A stretch of 64,000 nt of DNA, taken from Aequorivita antarctica (lineage in GTDB: Bacteria; Bacteroidota; Bacteroidia; Flavobacteriales; Flavobacteriaceae). Below, piece after piece: positions 51,069 through 59,741 of this stretch. The position numbers and the translations under genes are program-made. The notes beneath the pieces are model-generated. The model had not been told where the DNA came from. It ran no database searches and saw nothing but the letters and a program-made list of their open reading frames with translations. Positions within the stretch are counted from its first letter, which is position 1, and each line of letters opens with the position of its first letter. The stretch spans positions 62,001 to 126,000 of the forward strand of contig NZ_VORT01000007.1 in the NCBI RefSeq assembly GCF_007997155.1. The letters are read 5' to 3'.

Positions 51069-51326
51069 CTATTTAGAAGGAAAATGCAAGGGTATTGGGC
51101 ACATTGTAGGGCTTGTCTTTGCAAAAACAGGCCTACTGCTATAAGTGCAGGTTGGCCCATCTTCCAAATTACAGCTACGTGCTGGCTCGCAAACACCATT
51201 CACAAAGATGTAGCCAGGTACCAAAGTATCAACTACATCCGGTTTTGCTTGCGAAGCAAAGGCTGCGGTAATGGCAAGAAGAAATGCCATCACCGGTAAC
51301 AAAAACTTAGTTTTAAGCTTTTTCAT
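51069..51326 (-). CDS. DUF6520 family small secreted peptide
   Basis: 85 residues. MKKLKTKFLLPVMAFLLA starts a Sec signal cleaved near FASQA. The mature ~58 residues carry four to five cysteines (GVCEPARSCNLEDGPTC..., TMCPI), the usual DUF6520 pattern. The family is Bacteroidota-specific and of unknown function. The genes tend to sit next to MauE/DoxX-like membrane proteins, as here. It has its own strong terminator and a 70-base gap to the downstream end of the MauE-like gene, which is on the same strand upstream of it. Confidence 0.82.
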   Translation of the reverse strand: MKKLKTKFLLPVMAFLLAITAAFASQAKPDVVDTLVPGYIFVNGVCEPARSCNLEDGPTCTYSSRPVFAKTSPTMCPIPLHFPSK

Positions 51327-51396
51327 AATATTTATATTTAAATTGACACCTACTCTATTCTATCAGGTTTTCGGTTACCCCTGTCACTATATAGTA

Positions 51397-52890
51397 TCAT
51401 TCGTTAGAATTATATTCCAGCATTTTGGTATCTAACTTATAGGAAATCAATTTCGATCCCATTAAGGCATATAATTTTAAATCTCTAACCATAAAAGACC
51501 TCATATGTAAGTTGGAAGGTCTATATAGATAAAAACTAAACACATAGGTCTTTTTGTCTATATCATAAACATCGATTATCTCCGCCTCCTCAAGTATTCT
51601 ATTTGACTCAAACTTTCCCAACCTATCAGTCTGAATGAATAGAAGGTTTTTATCGGTAGCTGCATTATTGTTGATAGTTATTGTATTGGGATTAAGTTTC
51701 TTTTTTCCTGATCTTTTAAGATTGGTAATATCCAAAGAAACTTGATTTACCGTATCGATTGTCTTTCCTTGATAGATTAGTTCCAAATTCTCATCCACCA
51801 CCAAAAACTTATTTCTGTAGTAGTACATATAAATTAGTTTCTTCAGACTATTGTTCCATAATAATTGACCATCGGTATCAAACACACCATCGTTTTCAGA
51901 CCTCAACAATAATGGATTATAAATAGGCCGAAATACTGAATCTCTGGAAAGAATCCCCAACATATTCTTTTTATCTTCACTGCTTTGAGAGCAGACGGCA
52001 AGAGAATTTCCGTCAAGTATGATTGCTTGGGAGAAGTAGTAGGGTTTATAAATAAAAGTATTCGCCTTCCAATTGTGAATACTTCCCTTAAAAATAATTG
52101 GCACAATTCCATCAAATACAAAAAATTGATTTCTTGACACCTCAATTCTTACCCTTCTAAAAGGTAAACCCATATTGTCAATCTGAACTTTCATCACTGA
52201 TGTTCCTGTTAAGGCCGTGTCCATGGCAGTCAGTAATAGTGGTGCTGTACTATTTCCGAGATAGACAATATCACTCTCGATCCCTGCAAAATAGTATGAG
52301 CTGTAGCCTAAATCATGACTTTTAATCTTATTTGCGAAGTGCGGAAGATGTCTGCGAATGAAAGCATTGTTCTGATGCATTTTTTTCTCTGAAAAGACAA
52401 AGAACAATACGACAATACCAATTCCAAAAACAGCTAGAAGTGAAAGCAATAAAAGTTTTCGTTGTCGTATTTTTTTTTGCCCTATAAATATTCCCAAAGC
52501 AGCTAACAGAATAAACACCAAATTAAATATTAGATGCTGCATCCAACTCATCTTTTCCAGCACGCCACCACATGAGCAAGGAATGAAGTCGGAGTAATTA
52601 AGGATGATCCAGATATAGTTCGTGAACATAACCATTAAGGTAAAGGAGGCATAGAGGGCAAGGGTTCTATATTTTCCGAACATTAAGAAGAATGCAATGA
52701 TGATCTCTATACCGGGCACAAGCCAAGCAATAAATCCAGCATAGGCGCTCAAAAGTGGTGATTGCGCCAACTGGACGGCAAAAGTTTCAAAATCGATTAG
52801 CTTACTAATGGCGGCGTACACAAACAGAGTTATAAATAATAGGCTAACTATATTTATTACAAGTTTTCTATGTTTAGTAACGAATACCAT
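51397..52890 (-). CDS. MauE/DoxX-like membrane protein with C-terminal extracytoplasmic domain
   Basis: 497 residues. Four TM helices in the first ~150 residues with family-type YAAISKLIDFETFAVQLAQSP, GIEIIIAFFLMFGKYR, and the CSCGG pair in DFIPCSCGGVLEKMSWMQHL. In MauE the Cys pair relates to disulfide handling. A fifth TM (~147-167) precedes a ~320-residue beta-rich domain with no enzyme motif. Together with the downstream DUF6520 peptide (several cysteines) it may handle thiols of that peptide; this is inference. Possible start ambiguity at MVF; no alternative is better. Confidence 0.75.
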   Translation of the reverse strand: MVFVTKHRKLVINIVSLLFITLFVYAAISKLIDFETFAVQLAQSPLLSAYAGFIAWLVPGIEIIIAFFLMFGKYRTLALYASFTLMVMFTNYIWIILNYSDFIPCSCGGVLEKMSWMQHLIFNLVFILLAALGIFIGQKKIRQRKLLLLSLLAVFGIGIVVLFFVFSEKKMHQNNAFIRRHLPHFANKIKSHDLGYSSYYFAGIESDIVYLGNSTAPLLLTAMDTALTGTSVMKVQIDNMGLPFRRVRIEVSRNQFFVFDGIVPIIFKGSIHNWKANTFIYKPYYFSQAIILDGNSLAVCSQSSEDKKNMLGILSRDSVFRPIYNPLLLRSENDGVFDTDGQLLWNNSLKKLIYMYYYRNKFLVVDENLELIYQGKTIDTVNQVSLDITNLKRSGKKKLNPNTITINNNAATDKNLLFIQTDRLGKFESNRILEEAEIIDVYDIDKKTYVFSFYLYRPSNLHMRSFMVRDLKLYALMGSKLISYKLDTKMLEYNSNE

Positions 52891-52985
52891 ATCCTTTAAT
52901 TTGATATGATAAAATTCCGCATTAAAATTTATGGATTATGAAAATATACTTATCCCAGAGGTATTATTTTCAATAATAGAGAAAA

Positions 52986-53960
52986 TCACGAATTTTCTGA
53001 TGAATATTTCTTTCGAAGCTCAGTGGGCGTATGGCCAAATTCACTCTTAAAAGTGGCGGAAAAGGAAGGAACACTTTTAAAACCGCATACATGGGCAATT
53101 GTTTTAAAGGGTCTATCTCCATATTGTACCAGCATTTTTGCTTTTCTAAGACGTTCGTTTCTTAAAAAACGAAATACGCTTGTACCATACAATTCCTTAA
53201 ACCCATATTTCAGCTTGAAGGTATTAGTACCTATTTCACGGGCAAATTCCTTTAGTGGAGGCAACTCCCTTTCCAAGTTGTTGCTTAAAAAGTCCCTTGC
53301 CTCTCTTATTTTTCGGATATCCTCATAAGTTAATCGAACCTTTTCCCATTTATGTTGAACTGTAACAGTTCCTTTTTCCGTGCGGTTCCCGTTCAAGCGC
53401 ATTATATTTTGCTTGATCTCCTCTTCCAATTCCACCGGTTTTTTCGAATGCTTAACTATTGTAAGTATGGTTCCATCCTCTTCGCCTTTATAACCTTTAA
53501 GAAAACTTAAATAGCAGGCGCTCGGAATTAACAGTCCTCCCTTGGTTTGAAAGGTGAGTTCAACTGCCTTATCTGCCGTGTTTTTCACCTGTATACTTTT
53601 CCAATACTCTTCCCAGGTTTTAGCAGTTTTTTCATTCAGGAAATGGGTTAATGATTTGCCTACCATATCCTCGCATAAATAATAGAGAATGGTACAGGTT
53701 TGGGGATTAACTGCTACAATTCTTCCCATTGAATCAAGTATAAAGTTCATTATCACAATATGCTTAATGGTCTCATTCGCATTAGCATATCCCTGGTGTA
53801 TCAAAGCCTCTTCAATTTCCTCCGCCATCATATTGATTAGCGATACAAGAGCCTCGACATTATCATTTTTATTTGATCTTTCAATACGGTAGAAAAACTT
53901 ACCCGAACCCATTTCAATTAATAAGTTCCTTACTTTTTTAAGACGTTTCTTTTTTGACAT
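52986..53960 (-). CDS. PAS domain-containing AraC-family regulator
   Basis: 324 residues. The first ~60 residues contain HAMP/coiled-like sequence (NNDVEALVSLINMMAEEIEEAL). A PAS domain follows (~65-190: HIVIMNFILDSMGRIVAVNPQTCTILYYLCEDMVGKSLTHFL), then an AraC-type double HTH (~220-318: IRKIREARDFLSNNLERELPPLKEFAREIGTNTFKLKYGFKEL, RKAKMLVQYGDRPFKTIAHVCGFKSVPSFSATFKSEFGHTPTELR). Lies between the STAS-like gene and the MauE-like gene, all on the minus strand. It is a likely cytoplasmic regulator of that group or of the divergent PLP-enzyme gene. Confidence 0.88.
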   Translation of the reverse strand: MSKKKRLKKVRNLLIEMGSGKFFYRIERSNKNDNVEALVSLINMMAEEIEEALIHQGYANANETIKHIVIMNFILDSMGRIVAVNPQTCTILYYLCEDMVGKSLTHFLNEKTAKTWEEYWKSIQVKNTADKAVELTFQTKGGLLIPSACYLSFLKGYKGEEDGTILTIVKHSKKPVELEEEIKQNIMRLNGNRTEKGTVTVQHKWEKVRLTYEDIRKIREARDFLSNNLERELPPLKEFAREIGTNTFKLKYGFKELYGTSVFRFLRNERLRKAKMLVQYGDRPFKTIAHVCGFKSVPSFSATFKSEFGHTPTELRKKYSSENS

Positions 53961-54027
53961 AACGAAATCATTTATTATTAGTTCTATCGATAATTGGGAA
54001 GTTATAAGATAGGTTTCAAAATAAGAA

Positions 54028-54402
54028 TCAACAATAATCCGTCAAGAATTTTTTGGCGTTCTCTGTTGTATAAAAGGCCTCTGTAGGTATAGGAGGTTTG
54101 TTTGCAAATTGATAGAATCTGGATATTGCCTCCGATATAGGTTGTTCGACCACAAAGGCAACTGCTTTTAAAAGCACCGAACCTTCCATCGCCAAATAAT
54201 CCCGTGCTTCCTTATTTACTTCCCTAACGCCGCGCATATCACAAAGGGCAGGATAAGATTGACCCTGCTGCAGGGCTAAACGATCCTCAACAATCTTTAC
54301 TGCCGCGGGGAGGTTAATCGATATACCAATATGATATCTAATATTTAAGATACCCTCGACAATTTGGTAGGTGGCATAATTATTTTCGATATAATTTAAC
54401 AT
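54028..54402 (-). CDS. STAS-like (DUF7793-type) small protein
   Basis: About 124 residues from the ATG at 54402 (MLNYIENNYATYQI). The longer in-frame ATG at 54423 adds only seven residues. The fold looks like the DUF7793/SpoIIAA-like group: NYATYQIVEGILNIRYHIGISINLPAAVKIVEDRL, PALCDMRGVREVNKEARDYLA, VEQPISEAISRFY. It is frequently found next to PAS-AraC regulators and PLP/GNAT enzymes in flavobacteria. Its role is unknown; no kinase partner is evident. Confidence 0.7.
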   Translation of the reverse strand: MLNYIENNYATYQIVEGILNIRYHIGISINLPAAVKIVEDRLALQQGQSYPALCDMRGVREVNKEARDYLAMEGSVLLKAVAFVVEQPISEAISRFYQFANKPPIPTEAFYTTENAKKFLTDYC

Positions 54403-54596
54403 ACAAGAAAACTGGTAATTCAATATAAATTTACGAAAATATAGACGTATTAAACTTTACTCTTTTCTCCAGAGCGAGATTTTGGACTTTTTTCTTATCC
54501 AAAATGAAAAAAAACTTATCCCAGAAGCATTATTTTTTAGACGGGCTTTTATTTTCCACCAAATGCCAGTAAATTCTATTTCTAAAATCAAGAATT

Positions 54597-57008
54597 ATGG
54601 CAAAAATTAAACACAATAATTTTTTGGATACCGTAAATGAAGTATTTACTGATGCAAAAGAGGAAGGCGTGCTTCACCTTTATGCTGAAGGAGAAACATT
54701 TAACGGACGTACTATTGGAGTTAAAAACAGGAGCCTTTTTCACTTTGGCACTACCGGATATTTAGGACTCGAACAGGATGTAAGACTGAAGGAAGCAGCT
54801 ATCGATGCGATACGAAAATACGGGACCCAATTCCCTTTGTCGAAGTCGTATATATCCAATCCTCTCTATAGGAGACTGGAAGAAAAGGTTACCGAAATGT
54901 ACGGCCATCCCATAATTATAACCAAAAACAGCACCTTAGGCCACATCGGGGTAATCCCAAGTGCGGTCCAGGATCAGGATGCCATTATTCTTGACCATCA
55001 AGTACATTGGAGCGTCCAGAGCGCGGCCAAAATTTTAAAGAACCGTAGCGTTCCTATAGATATGGTACGCCATAACGATCTGAATATGCTGGAGGATAAG
55101 ATCAAGCGCTACTCAGACACCCGAAAGAAAATCTGGTATATGGCCGATGGTATTTATTCTATGTACGGCGACTTTGCCCCTATTTCCGATCTGATGTCAT
55201 TGAGCCAAAAGTATTCGCAACTCAACTTCTATTTTGACGATGTGCATGGCATGAGTTGGATAGGCAAGAACGGCACGGGCTATGTCTTGAGCGAACTCGG
55301 AGAACTATCGGAAAACGTGCTGCTCTTTGGCACCCTCAGCAAAACCTTTGGGGCCAGTGGCGCAGTTTTGGTCTGCTCAAATAATAAAATGTACAATCGC
55401 ATAAAGACCTTTGGCGGCCCCCTCACCTTCTCTGCCCAACTGGAACCTGCATCCGTTGCCGCTGCGACTGCCTCTGCGGATATACATCTATCCCCGGAAA
55501 TATATACCCTGCAACAGGAGTTACGGGAAAGAGTGGCCTACTTTAATGAACTACTGCATCAAACCGACCTGCCCCTTATTGACCAGAATATATCCCCAGT
55601 TTTTTATATAGGGACGGGTATGCCAAAAACAGGCTACAATTTTGTGAACCGGTTGATGAAGGAGGGCTTTTATGTAAACCTTGGAATTTTCCCTGCGGTT
55701 CCGGTAAAGAATACTGGTGTACGGATTACAATATCAAGGCACAACCAAAAAGAGGAAATCAAAGGTCTTGTGGAAGCGATGGAATATCACTTCCCGAAGG
55801 CTCTGGAAGATACCCATACCAACAGCCAACGGGTTTTTCAGGCATTTAAATTGGAGCAGAAACAAAAAGAAGACTTTTCTAAATCAAAAATAAACGCGGA
55901 TTTAAAAGTACAATTAGAGGATTCAATTTTAAAAATTGACAAGCAGCTTTGGAATAACCTGCTTGGAAAAAAAGGTGTATTTGATTGGGAGGGTCTAAAG
56001 TTTCTGGAAGAATCCTTTACCGGCAATACCCTAAAGGAGCACAATTGGGAGTTCCGGTATTTAATAATATTCGATAAAGAGCAACAACCGATATTGGCTA
56101 CATTTATGACGGTAGGACTTTGGAAAGACGATATGTTGGCCGCTGTTGGAGCCTCACAAACCATTGAGGAAGAACGTAAGACCGATCCGTACTATTTAAC
56201 CTCAAAAGTACTGAGTCTCGGCTCCCTATTTACGGAAGGCGAGCATTTATATATAAATAACGACCATCTCCAAAAACAGCAAGCTCTGAATCTTTTGGTT
56301 CAAACCTTAGAAAAAATTGAATACTCCCTAAAGGCAAAAATGATCGTCCTACGCGATTTTGCAGAAGAGCAAGACATCCATACCTATTTTCAGGGCCAGG
56401 GATTTGTACGGGTCCAAATGCCGGATTCCTGTACAATTGACCTCAATCAAAATGAAGACCTGGAAACGTACATTTCCCGGCTTTCAGCCCGAAACAGAAA
56501 ACATTTAAGAAAGGAAGTCTTGAAAACTGAGGATTTATTGGAAATAGAGATTCTGGCTAATCCCACAAGCGAGCAATTGGAGAAAATCGAGGAACTTTAT
56601 ACCAATGTACACCACAACAATTTGGGTTTGAATACCTTTTCTTTTCCTTCAAAGCTGTTTGGGAATATGGCAGCACATCCCAATTGGGAATTTATTACCA
56701 TCAGCCCAAAGGCAGATCCTGAAAAAATGATCGGGGTTATGCTCTGTTATAAAAATATCCATAAAACCTATATCCCCGCTTTTGTAGGTATGGATTATCG
56801 CTATCTTGAAAAATATCATATTTATCGCCAACTTTTATTTCAAACCATAAAGCGCGCCATTGGATTAAAATATAATCATATTGCCCTTGGTCTGACGGCA
56901 CCATTTGAAAAACGCAAATTGGGAGCTACTGTACATACTACCTACGCTTATATACAGACGGCTGATAATTACACCCTAGAACTCATGGGGATCCTGGAAT
57001 CCAGTTAA
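54597..57008 (+). CDS. Fusion of class I/II PLP-dependent acyltransferase-like enzyme and GNAT-like domain
   Basis: 803 residues. The first ~400 residues are an alpha-oxoamine synthase fold (KBL/BioF/CqsA/serine palmitoyltransferase-like): RSLFHFGTTGYLGLEQD, DDVHGMSWIGKNGTGYVL (Asp/His for PLP), and Schiff-base Lys in FGTLSKTFGASGAVL. The second half (~430-803) resembles peptidoglycan-recognition/GNAT-type acyltransferases: AKMIVLRDFAEEQDI, YISRLSARNRKHLRKEVLK, PLG-type GLTAPFEKRKLGATVH. The enzyme probably condenses an amino acid and an acyl-CoA, then transfers or acylates. It may make sulfonolipid/sphinganine-like or aminolipids. The gene is monocistronic, divergent from the STAS/AraC genes. 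Confidence 0.85.
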   Translation: MAKIKHNNFLDTVNEVFTDAKEEGVLHLYAEGETFNGRTIGVKNRSLFHFGTTGYLGLEQDVRLKEAAIDAIRKYGTQFPLSKSYISNPLYRRLEEKVTEMYGHPIIITKNSTLGHIGVIPSAVQDQDAIILDHQVHWSVQSAAKILKNRSVPIDMVRHNDLNMLEDKIKRYSDTRKKIWYMADGIYSMYGDFAPISDLMSLSQKYSQLNFYFDDVHGMSWIGKNGTGYVLSELGELSENVLLFGTLSKTFGASGAVLVCSNNKMYNRIKTFGGPLTFSAQLEPASVAAATASADIHLSPEIYTLQQELRERVAYFNELLHQTDLPLIDQNISPVFYIGTGMPKTGYNFVNRLMKEGFYVNLGIFPAVPVKNTGVRITISRHNQKEEIKGLVEAMEYHFPKALEDTHTNSQRVFQAFKLEQKQKEDFSKSKINADLKVQLEDSILKIDKQLWNNLLGKKGVFDWEGLKFLEESFTGNTLKEHNWEFRYLIIFDKEQQPILATFMTVGLWKDDMLAAVGASQTIEEERKTDPYYLTSKVLSLGSLFTEGEHLYINNDHLQKQQALNLLVQTLEKIEYSLKAKMIVLRDFAEEQDIHTYFQGQGFVRVQMPDSCTIDLNQNEDLETYISRLSARNRKHLRKEVLKTEDLLEIEILANPTSEQLEKIEELYTNVHHNNLGLNTFSFPSKLFGNMAAHPNWEFITISPKADPEKMIGVMLCYKNIHKTYIPAFVGMDYRYLEKYHIYRQLLFQTIKRAIGLKYNHIALGLTAPFEKRKLGATVHTTYAYIQTADNYTLELMGILESS

Positions 57009-57034
57009 TCCCTTTAAATACCTGCCCCATATGT

Positions 57035-57874
57035 ATGAAATATCAGGATTTAATATCGGAATTCGAAGCACAGTTGGAAGCTTTGGAAACTTGTACTGAT
57101 GATATTTTATACAAGGCAGAAACTGGTATTGCCTATACCAAAAAATGTATCAATTCACTTCGAAAGGAAGTGATAAAAAATGGATTCGATTCAATTGAGG
57201 AAGAAATATCCTTCTTCAAACATATCAAGCCCCAAATCCTGAGTAAGCTAATCTACTACGCTAAACTGTTCAATATTGAAAGCAAACGGCCAAGGAGCAG
57301 TTCCAAATTCCAAGTTAAATACCTCAATAGGCAGATCAACAGACTACAGGTTTTTTTCAATGACAACCTGGAGTTCTACCATTACTATCGAAGAGGCGCA
57401 ACCACGCTTGACGAGCAATACTTTGTTCGCGGAAAATCTGATCTTCGGGCAACTACCGAAACCTTTCATCTTTCCATTGATGAAAACTTCTCCTCCAGTC
57501 AGGATGGCACGGTGGCCACTATTATGGCCTATGACATGCTGATTGTTTATTTGCAACAGGAAATTGAAAAACTTGAAAACCATACCGATAACCAAAAAAT
57601 AGACTTAATGAAGCATTCATCAAAACTTTTCTGGACAGGAAGCAAAACTGAACTAATAGAATTAATCTACGCCCTACAGAGCAGTGGGGCCATAAACAGT
57701 GGAACAGCCGATATTAAGGAAATGGCATTACTCTTTGAACAGGTATTTAATGTAGATTTAGGTAATTACTATCATACGTTTATTGAGATCAGGGCGCGCA
57801 AAGGCAGTAGGACCAAGTTTTTGGATAGACTTCAGGAAACCCTATTAAACCGTTTTGAGGAATCCGATGCCTAA
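57035..57874 (+). CDS. RteC-like element excision regulator
   Basis: 279 residues. Full-length RteC domain: AETGIAYTKKCINSLRKEV, IEEEISFFKHIKPQILSKLIYYAKLFNIESKRP, YYRRGATTLDEQYFVRGK, and a C-terminal winged-helix part (KLFWTGSKTELIELIYALQSSGAINSG). In CTnDOT-type elements RteC activates the excision operon. Its presence marks the start of an integrative/conjugative element backbone. It lies 26 bases after the PLP-fusion gene on the same strand, which may be a chance junction. Confidence 0.9.
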   Translation: MKYQDLISEFEAQLEALETCTDDILYKAETGIAYTKKCINSLRKEVIKNGFDSIEEEISFFKHIKPQILSKLIYYAKLFNIESKRPRSSSKFQVKYLNRQINRLQVFFNDNLEFYHYYRRGATTLDEQYFVRGKSDLRATTETFHLSIDENFSSSQDGTVATIMAYDMLIVYLQQEIEKLENHTDNQKIDLMKHSSKLFWTGSKTELIELIYALQSSGAINSGTADIKEMALLFEQVFNVDLGNYYHTFIEIRARKGSRTKFLDRLQETLLNRFEESDA

Positions 57875-58139
57875 TCCCAACCTATCCCAAAGTTGGGAAA
57901 ATCCCTTACTCGGAAAAATTTAATTGATTTGATGTTTTTTTTTCAAATTGAATTCTCTCCTTCCATATCAAAATCAACCAAATTTTATTTCAAAAAAATC
58001 TTTCCCACCTCTGGATTGACTATTGAAAAATATCCATCAGAGACCTCCAAATTTGTAGAACGAAAGTCAAATCAAGTTAGGGACTATCAAATTAGATGAC
58101 AGCAATATGATGGTCCCTTTCTTTTAAAACCGTTTTATT
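57875..58139. other. 265-bp gap between RteC and the HTH gene
   Basis: Contains CCCAACCTATCCCAAAGTTGGG near 57877 (weak hairpin) and AT-rich sequence. A GGTTTTATTATG leads into the HTH gene. No gene with convincing coding features is seen. Confidence 0.35.
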
Positions 58140-58421
58140 ATGCCAACAAGTATTATAACCACAGACGATCTTCGGGATTTCAAGATGGAATTGCTCGATG
58201 ATATCAAAAAGATTTTAGCAAAACAAGCCACGGGTTCCTTAAAAAAATATCTGAAATCATCGGAGGTAATGGAAATGCTCCAGATAAGTCCGGGAACACT
58301 TCAAAATCTTCGAATTAATGGCACCTTGCCTTTCAGTAAGATGGGTGGGATCATTTACTATGATATTGAGGATATTCAAAAAGTAATGCGTAAAAACCGT
58401 GTTCACCATATCACAGAATAA
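58140..58421 (+). CDS. Excisionase-like helix-turn-helix protein (HTH_17)
   Basis: 93 residues. HTH_17/MerR-type motif in the second half: KKYLKSSEVMEMLQISPGTLQNLRINGTLPFSKMGGIIYYDIEDIQKVM. The first half is a short amphipathic helix (RDFKMELLDDIKKILAKQ). Such proteins act as recombination directionality factors or regulators in Bacteroidota ICEs and usually lie between RteC and replication genes. The next gene starts 6 bases after the stop. Confidence 0.87.
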   Translation: MPTSIITTDDLRDFKMELLDDIKKILAKQATGSLKKYLKSSEVMEMLQISPGTLQNLRINGTLPFSKMGGIIYYDIEDIQKVMRKNRVHHITE

Positions 58422-58427
58422 TTATGT

Positions 58428-59090
58428 ATGAACTATATAAAACATCTCAATGCTGTGTTTCAGCAGTTTTCCCTCGATTCCCGATTGAACCCAACCCATA
58501 TAAGTTTGTATATGGCCTTGTTCCAGTATTGGAATATCAATCGATTTCCGGAGGAGTTTTATATAAATCGTGAGGAAATTATGAAGATGTCCAAAATAGG
58601 CTCAAAGGCTACTTACCATAGGTGTCTAAAAAATCTACATAGCTGGAAATATATTAGATATCTCCCTTCGCACAATCCGTACAAAGGAAGCAAAATTAGG
58701 TTGCCCAAATTAGATACAAGTATTGAACCGAGTGATGGGACAACTACGGAGCCAACAACTGAACAATTAGTGGGACAAGCATTGGTATCTTATAAAAACA
58801 TTAATAAACATATAACAAACACTAATAAAGTTAAGCTACCAAAAAATAAAAATGAAGTTTTGATTTTTTTTGAAAAAAGAAAATGGCCAGAGCTGGAAGC
58901 AGAAAAATTCTTCAATCATTACAACGGTATCGGTTGGAAGATTGGCGGGAAAATTAAAATCACTGATTGGCATTCCACAGCCGAAAATTGGATGCTAAAA
59001 TTCAAAGAAATTGAAACGGGCAAAGCAGTGTCCCAAAAACGGGACAACCTTAAAACCAGTAAAATCAAGAACTATGGTCAACCCCTCTAA
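58428..59090 (+). CDS. Replication-type/HTH protein of integrative element
   Basis: 220 residues. N-terminal winged helix (~10-75: NPTHISLYMALFQYWN, INREEIMKMSKIGSKATYHRCLKNLHSWKYI), a variable polar linker (~95-130), and a C-terminal DnaD-like segment (NEVLIFFEKRKWPELEAEKFFNHYNGIGWKIGGK, DWHSTAENWMLK). This pattern precedes a DnaC-like ATPase in many Bacteroidota elements, so it is probably a helicase-loading or origin-binding protein. Overlaps the ATPase start by 17 bases. Not a characterised family. Confidence 0.75.
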   Translation: MNYIKHLNAVFQQFSLDSRLNPTHISLYMALFQYWNINRFPEEFYINREEIMKMSKIGSKATYHRCLKNLHSWKYIRYLPSHNPYKGSKIRLPKLDTSIEPSDGTTTEPTTEQLVGQALVSYKNINKHITNTNKVKLPKNKNEVLIFFEKRKWPELEAEKFFNHYNGIGWKIGGKIKITDWHSTAENWMLKFKEIETGKAVSQKRDNLKTSKIKNYGQPL

Positions 59091-59730
59091 AATAACCGAA
59101 GGCGGCATTGAATATTCGATAGGAAGGTTCAATGGTTTCGAGATGTTCTATGATTTTGCAAAGATCTTGATCTATCTGGATGCCAAAGGAAAATTGTTGT
59201 TTGGAAAAGATTTTAAAATCTATGAGGATGACAGGGATATCATCTACAAGCTCAGTAATTATTTTATAAAGGATTTTGAAAAATGTGAAAAAGCGGAAAT
59301 AGATCCCGAAAAGGGTCTTTTAATATCCGGACCCGTGGGCTGTGGCAAAACCTCATTGATGAAATTATTACAATTCATTGTTCCCCTTCAGCGTCCATAT
59401 TCCGTAATTCCCTGTCGGAACATTGTTTTTGGGTTCAACCATATTGGGTTTAAAGTCATTGAAGACTATGGAAATGGCAGTTTCTTTTGCTTCGATGATT
59501 TGGGAGTTGAACCTATTGGAAGACACTACGGACAAGATTGTAATGTAATGGGCGAAATTCTGCTTTCGCGTTATGAGCTTTTTCTGAAAAGCAAACTGAA
59601 AACACACGCTACCACAAACCTAAATGCAGAAGAACTGGAAGAACGCTATGGGAACCGGGTTCGTAGTAGAATGCGCGAAATGTTTAACCTGATTGCCTTT
59701 GATAAAAATGCGAAGGACAAAAGAAAATAA
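59074..59730 (+). CDS. DnaC-like AAA+ ATPase
   Basis: About 218 residues from the ATG at 59074 (MVNPSKITEGGIEYSIG). An upstream in-frame ATG at 59011 lies well within the previous gene. Walker A GPVGCGKTS near residue 92, Walker B FFCFDDLGVEP, sensor-like HATTNLNAEELEERYGNRVRSRMREMFN (Asn sensor 1 and Arg finger). Resembles helicase loaders and IstB/DnaC ATPases of mobile elements. It works with the upstream replication-type protein. Confidence 0.85.
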   Translation: MVNPSKITEGGIEYSIGRFNGFEMFYDFAKILIYLDAKGKLLFGKDFKIYEDDRDIIYKLSNYFIKDFEKCEKAEIDPEKGLLISGPVGCGKTSLMKLLQFIVPLQRPYSVIPCRNIVFGFNHIGFKVIEDYGNGSFFCFDDLGVEPIGRHYGQDCNVMGEILLSRYELFLKSKLKTHATTNLNAEELEERYGNRVRSRMREMFNLIAFDKNAKDKRK

Positions 59731-59741
59731 AAACTGAAATT

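Noticed and set aside
57893-58099. 68-codon plus-strand frame between RteC and the HTH gene
   Set aside because: Low-complexity Phe/Lys/Ser content and no ribosome-binding context; likely chance in AT-rich DNA.
58428-59730. IS21-like IstA/IstB pair (HTH protein plus DnaC-like ATPase)
   Set aside because: The first protein lacks a DDE transposase domain, and the RteC/excisionase context fits an integrative-element replication module better.
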